From NCBI GenBank assembly GCA_900404475.1, contig OUQQ01000234.1:5922-27346 (forward strand): 21,425 nt of DNA, written 5' to 3'. The position numbers and the translations under genes are program-made. Every line of letters begins with the position of its first letter. The stretch's first letter is position 1. This DNA comes from Spongospora subterranea. Its lineage: Eukaryota; Endomyxa; Phytomyxea; Plasmodiophorida; Plasmodiophoridae. This document shows positions 20,584 to 21,425 of the stretch, in pieces. A model generated the notes under the pieces. It was not told where the DNA came from. It made no database searches and saw only the letters and a list, made by a program, of their open reading frames with translations.

Positions 20584-21425
20584 AAAACCACGACAGTAAA
20601 TCAGAAGTTCTACCAGTCACTGAATTGATACGTCGATCCAAGATCGCTTTGGGAACAACGTATTGCCGGTCAACGCAACATTTTCCAGCAGTTTCGTAGT
20701 GATATCGAGATCGCTGTCGTCGTAGAACTTGAGATGAGACGCGTGTACGTCATCTAACGAACCCGTGATTAAAACCGCGAACCGTGATCATTACTTCACA
20801 TCGCAATACATTGTGTGATTGAATATCCGTCTCAGCGAAACAAAGTCTCAATAGTGACCCTTTCGCGTCATTAACAATGTATTTCAGTATTTCACAATCA
20901 TGGCGTATCATTCAATATATGACTCTCCAGTATCATTTGTGTGTCCGGTCCTGACCGTCGTTTTCGCTTTGATTCGACGCAAAGTTGGCGTGTACGCGGT
21001 CGTAATGATGGTAAATATGTAATCGCGAACACAGTTTCCTCAATGACGAGAGTTTTGAAATGTGTTCCTTGATCCGATACATGACTGAACACAATACCAG
21101 ATCGCTTGAACCAATTCATCAATGCGTCAACGACGGTTACATGATCGGCGTTTGTGCAGGGTAAGAGTTCGACGAAGTTGCTCTAGTCGTCCTTTAAAAC
21201 CAAAATGTACTTGAAAAGATGCCAGCACTTCGGCGACTGGTTGCTAATAAACAGATAGTCGTAGTTGACGACTTTGTTCTGTTGTTCTGTGTGAATCACA
21301 TTTTCGAACGGGCGCGGAACAATTTCACCTTTCACGCGAAGGCAGTGTAAACAGTGCAGAACGAAATCGTTCACCGTCGAATTGATATTTGGCCAACAGA
21401 AATGCTTGGCGATTGCGGCAAGCGT
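20584..21425 (-). mobile_element. Decayed Ty3/gypsy retrotransposon, 3' part of pol (partial at the window edge)
   Basis: Reading leftwards on the minus strand, 21374-21186 encodes the end of an integrase zinc finger (LHCLHCLRVKGE) and the start of the catalytic core (VVNYDYLF, then YILVLKDD). A TAG at 21185-21183 interrupts it, and the same frame resumes with SNFVELLP and SHVSDQGTHF. Around 21035-21000 the frame shifts to a HIYHHY segment that matches the core farther on. Pieces at 20756-20584 (HASHLKFYDDSDLDI, then ELLIYCRGF after another stop) match the linker and chromodomain-like tail of oomycete gypsy elements. At least two stops and two frameshifts make it a dead copy. The rest of pol and gag would lie beyond the right edge. 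Confidence 0.8.

Noticed and set aside
1..21425. CRISPR arrays, bacterial operons, rRNA or tRNA genes.
   Set aside because: The genes are intron-split and eukaryotic in type. No regularly spaced repeats, rRNA-like sequence or tRNA-like arms were recognised by eye.

Overview
The window looks like nuclear DNA of an intron-rich, gene-dense eukaryotic microbe, most likely an oomycete. The reasons are: many very short spliceosomal introns (48 inferred, about 43 to 114 nt, mostly 45 to 60) with GT..AG ends and branch-like CTAAT, CTGAC or TTAAC motifs; short gaps between genes in the left two thirds; and a decayed Ty3/gypsy polyprotein of the chromodomain-tailed kind common in oomycetes. The moderate base composition and intron density would fit a white-rust (Albugo-like) genome. 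That genus-level guess is weak and is inference. All exon borders were worked out by hand from reading frame, splice signals and family motifs; no transcript was available.

Layout. 3-278 is the 3' end of a membrane protein gene. 412-1781 encodes an RNFT-type multi-pass membrane RING E3 ligase. 1923-2617 is an unrecognised two-exon gene. 2752-3967 encodes an acidic protein with WG-F motifs resembling aftiphilin-type clathrin accessory proteins. 4196-5656 (minus) encodes a protein with 12 MORN repeats, a short coiled coil and a C-terminal RING. After about 1.2 kb without a confident gene, 6843-8866 encodes RMC1 (Mic1 domain), 9512-11916 a GTPBP1/2-type translational GTPase in 11 exons, and 12231-15443 a Rad5/HLTF-type SNF2 ATPase with RING and RanBP2 zinc fingers in 19 exons. 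15444-16499 holds what may be a broken gene. 16500-18000 encodes phosphoserine aminotransferase in 8 exons. From 18001 the DNA is gene-poor, and the right edge (about 20584-21425, minus) is the wrecked 3' part of a Ty3/gypsy pol gene.

Functions. The genes do not form one pathway. Three of the eight better-supported genes carry RING domains (membrane, MORN and DNA-repair type). RMC1 and the aftiphilin-like protein both point to endosome and Golgi traffic. The most unusual features are the MORN-RING protein with its 69-residue higher-order repeat, a GTPBP-type GTPase with Leu where translational GTPases carry the catalytic His, a SNF2-RING protein with Gln in the RING His slot, and four introns (one of them optional) whose retention would keep the reading frame open.
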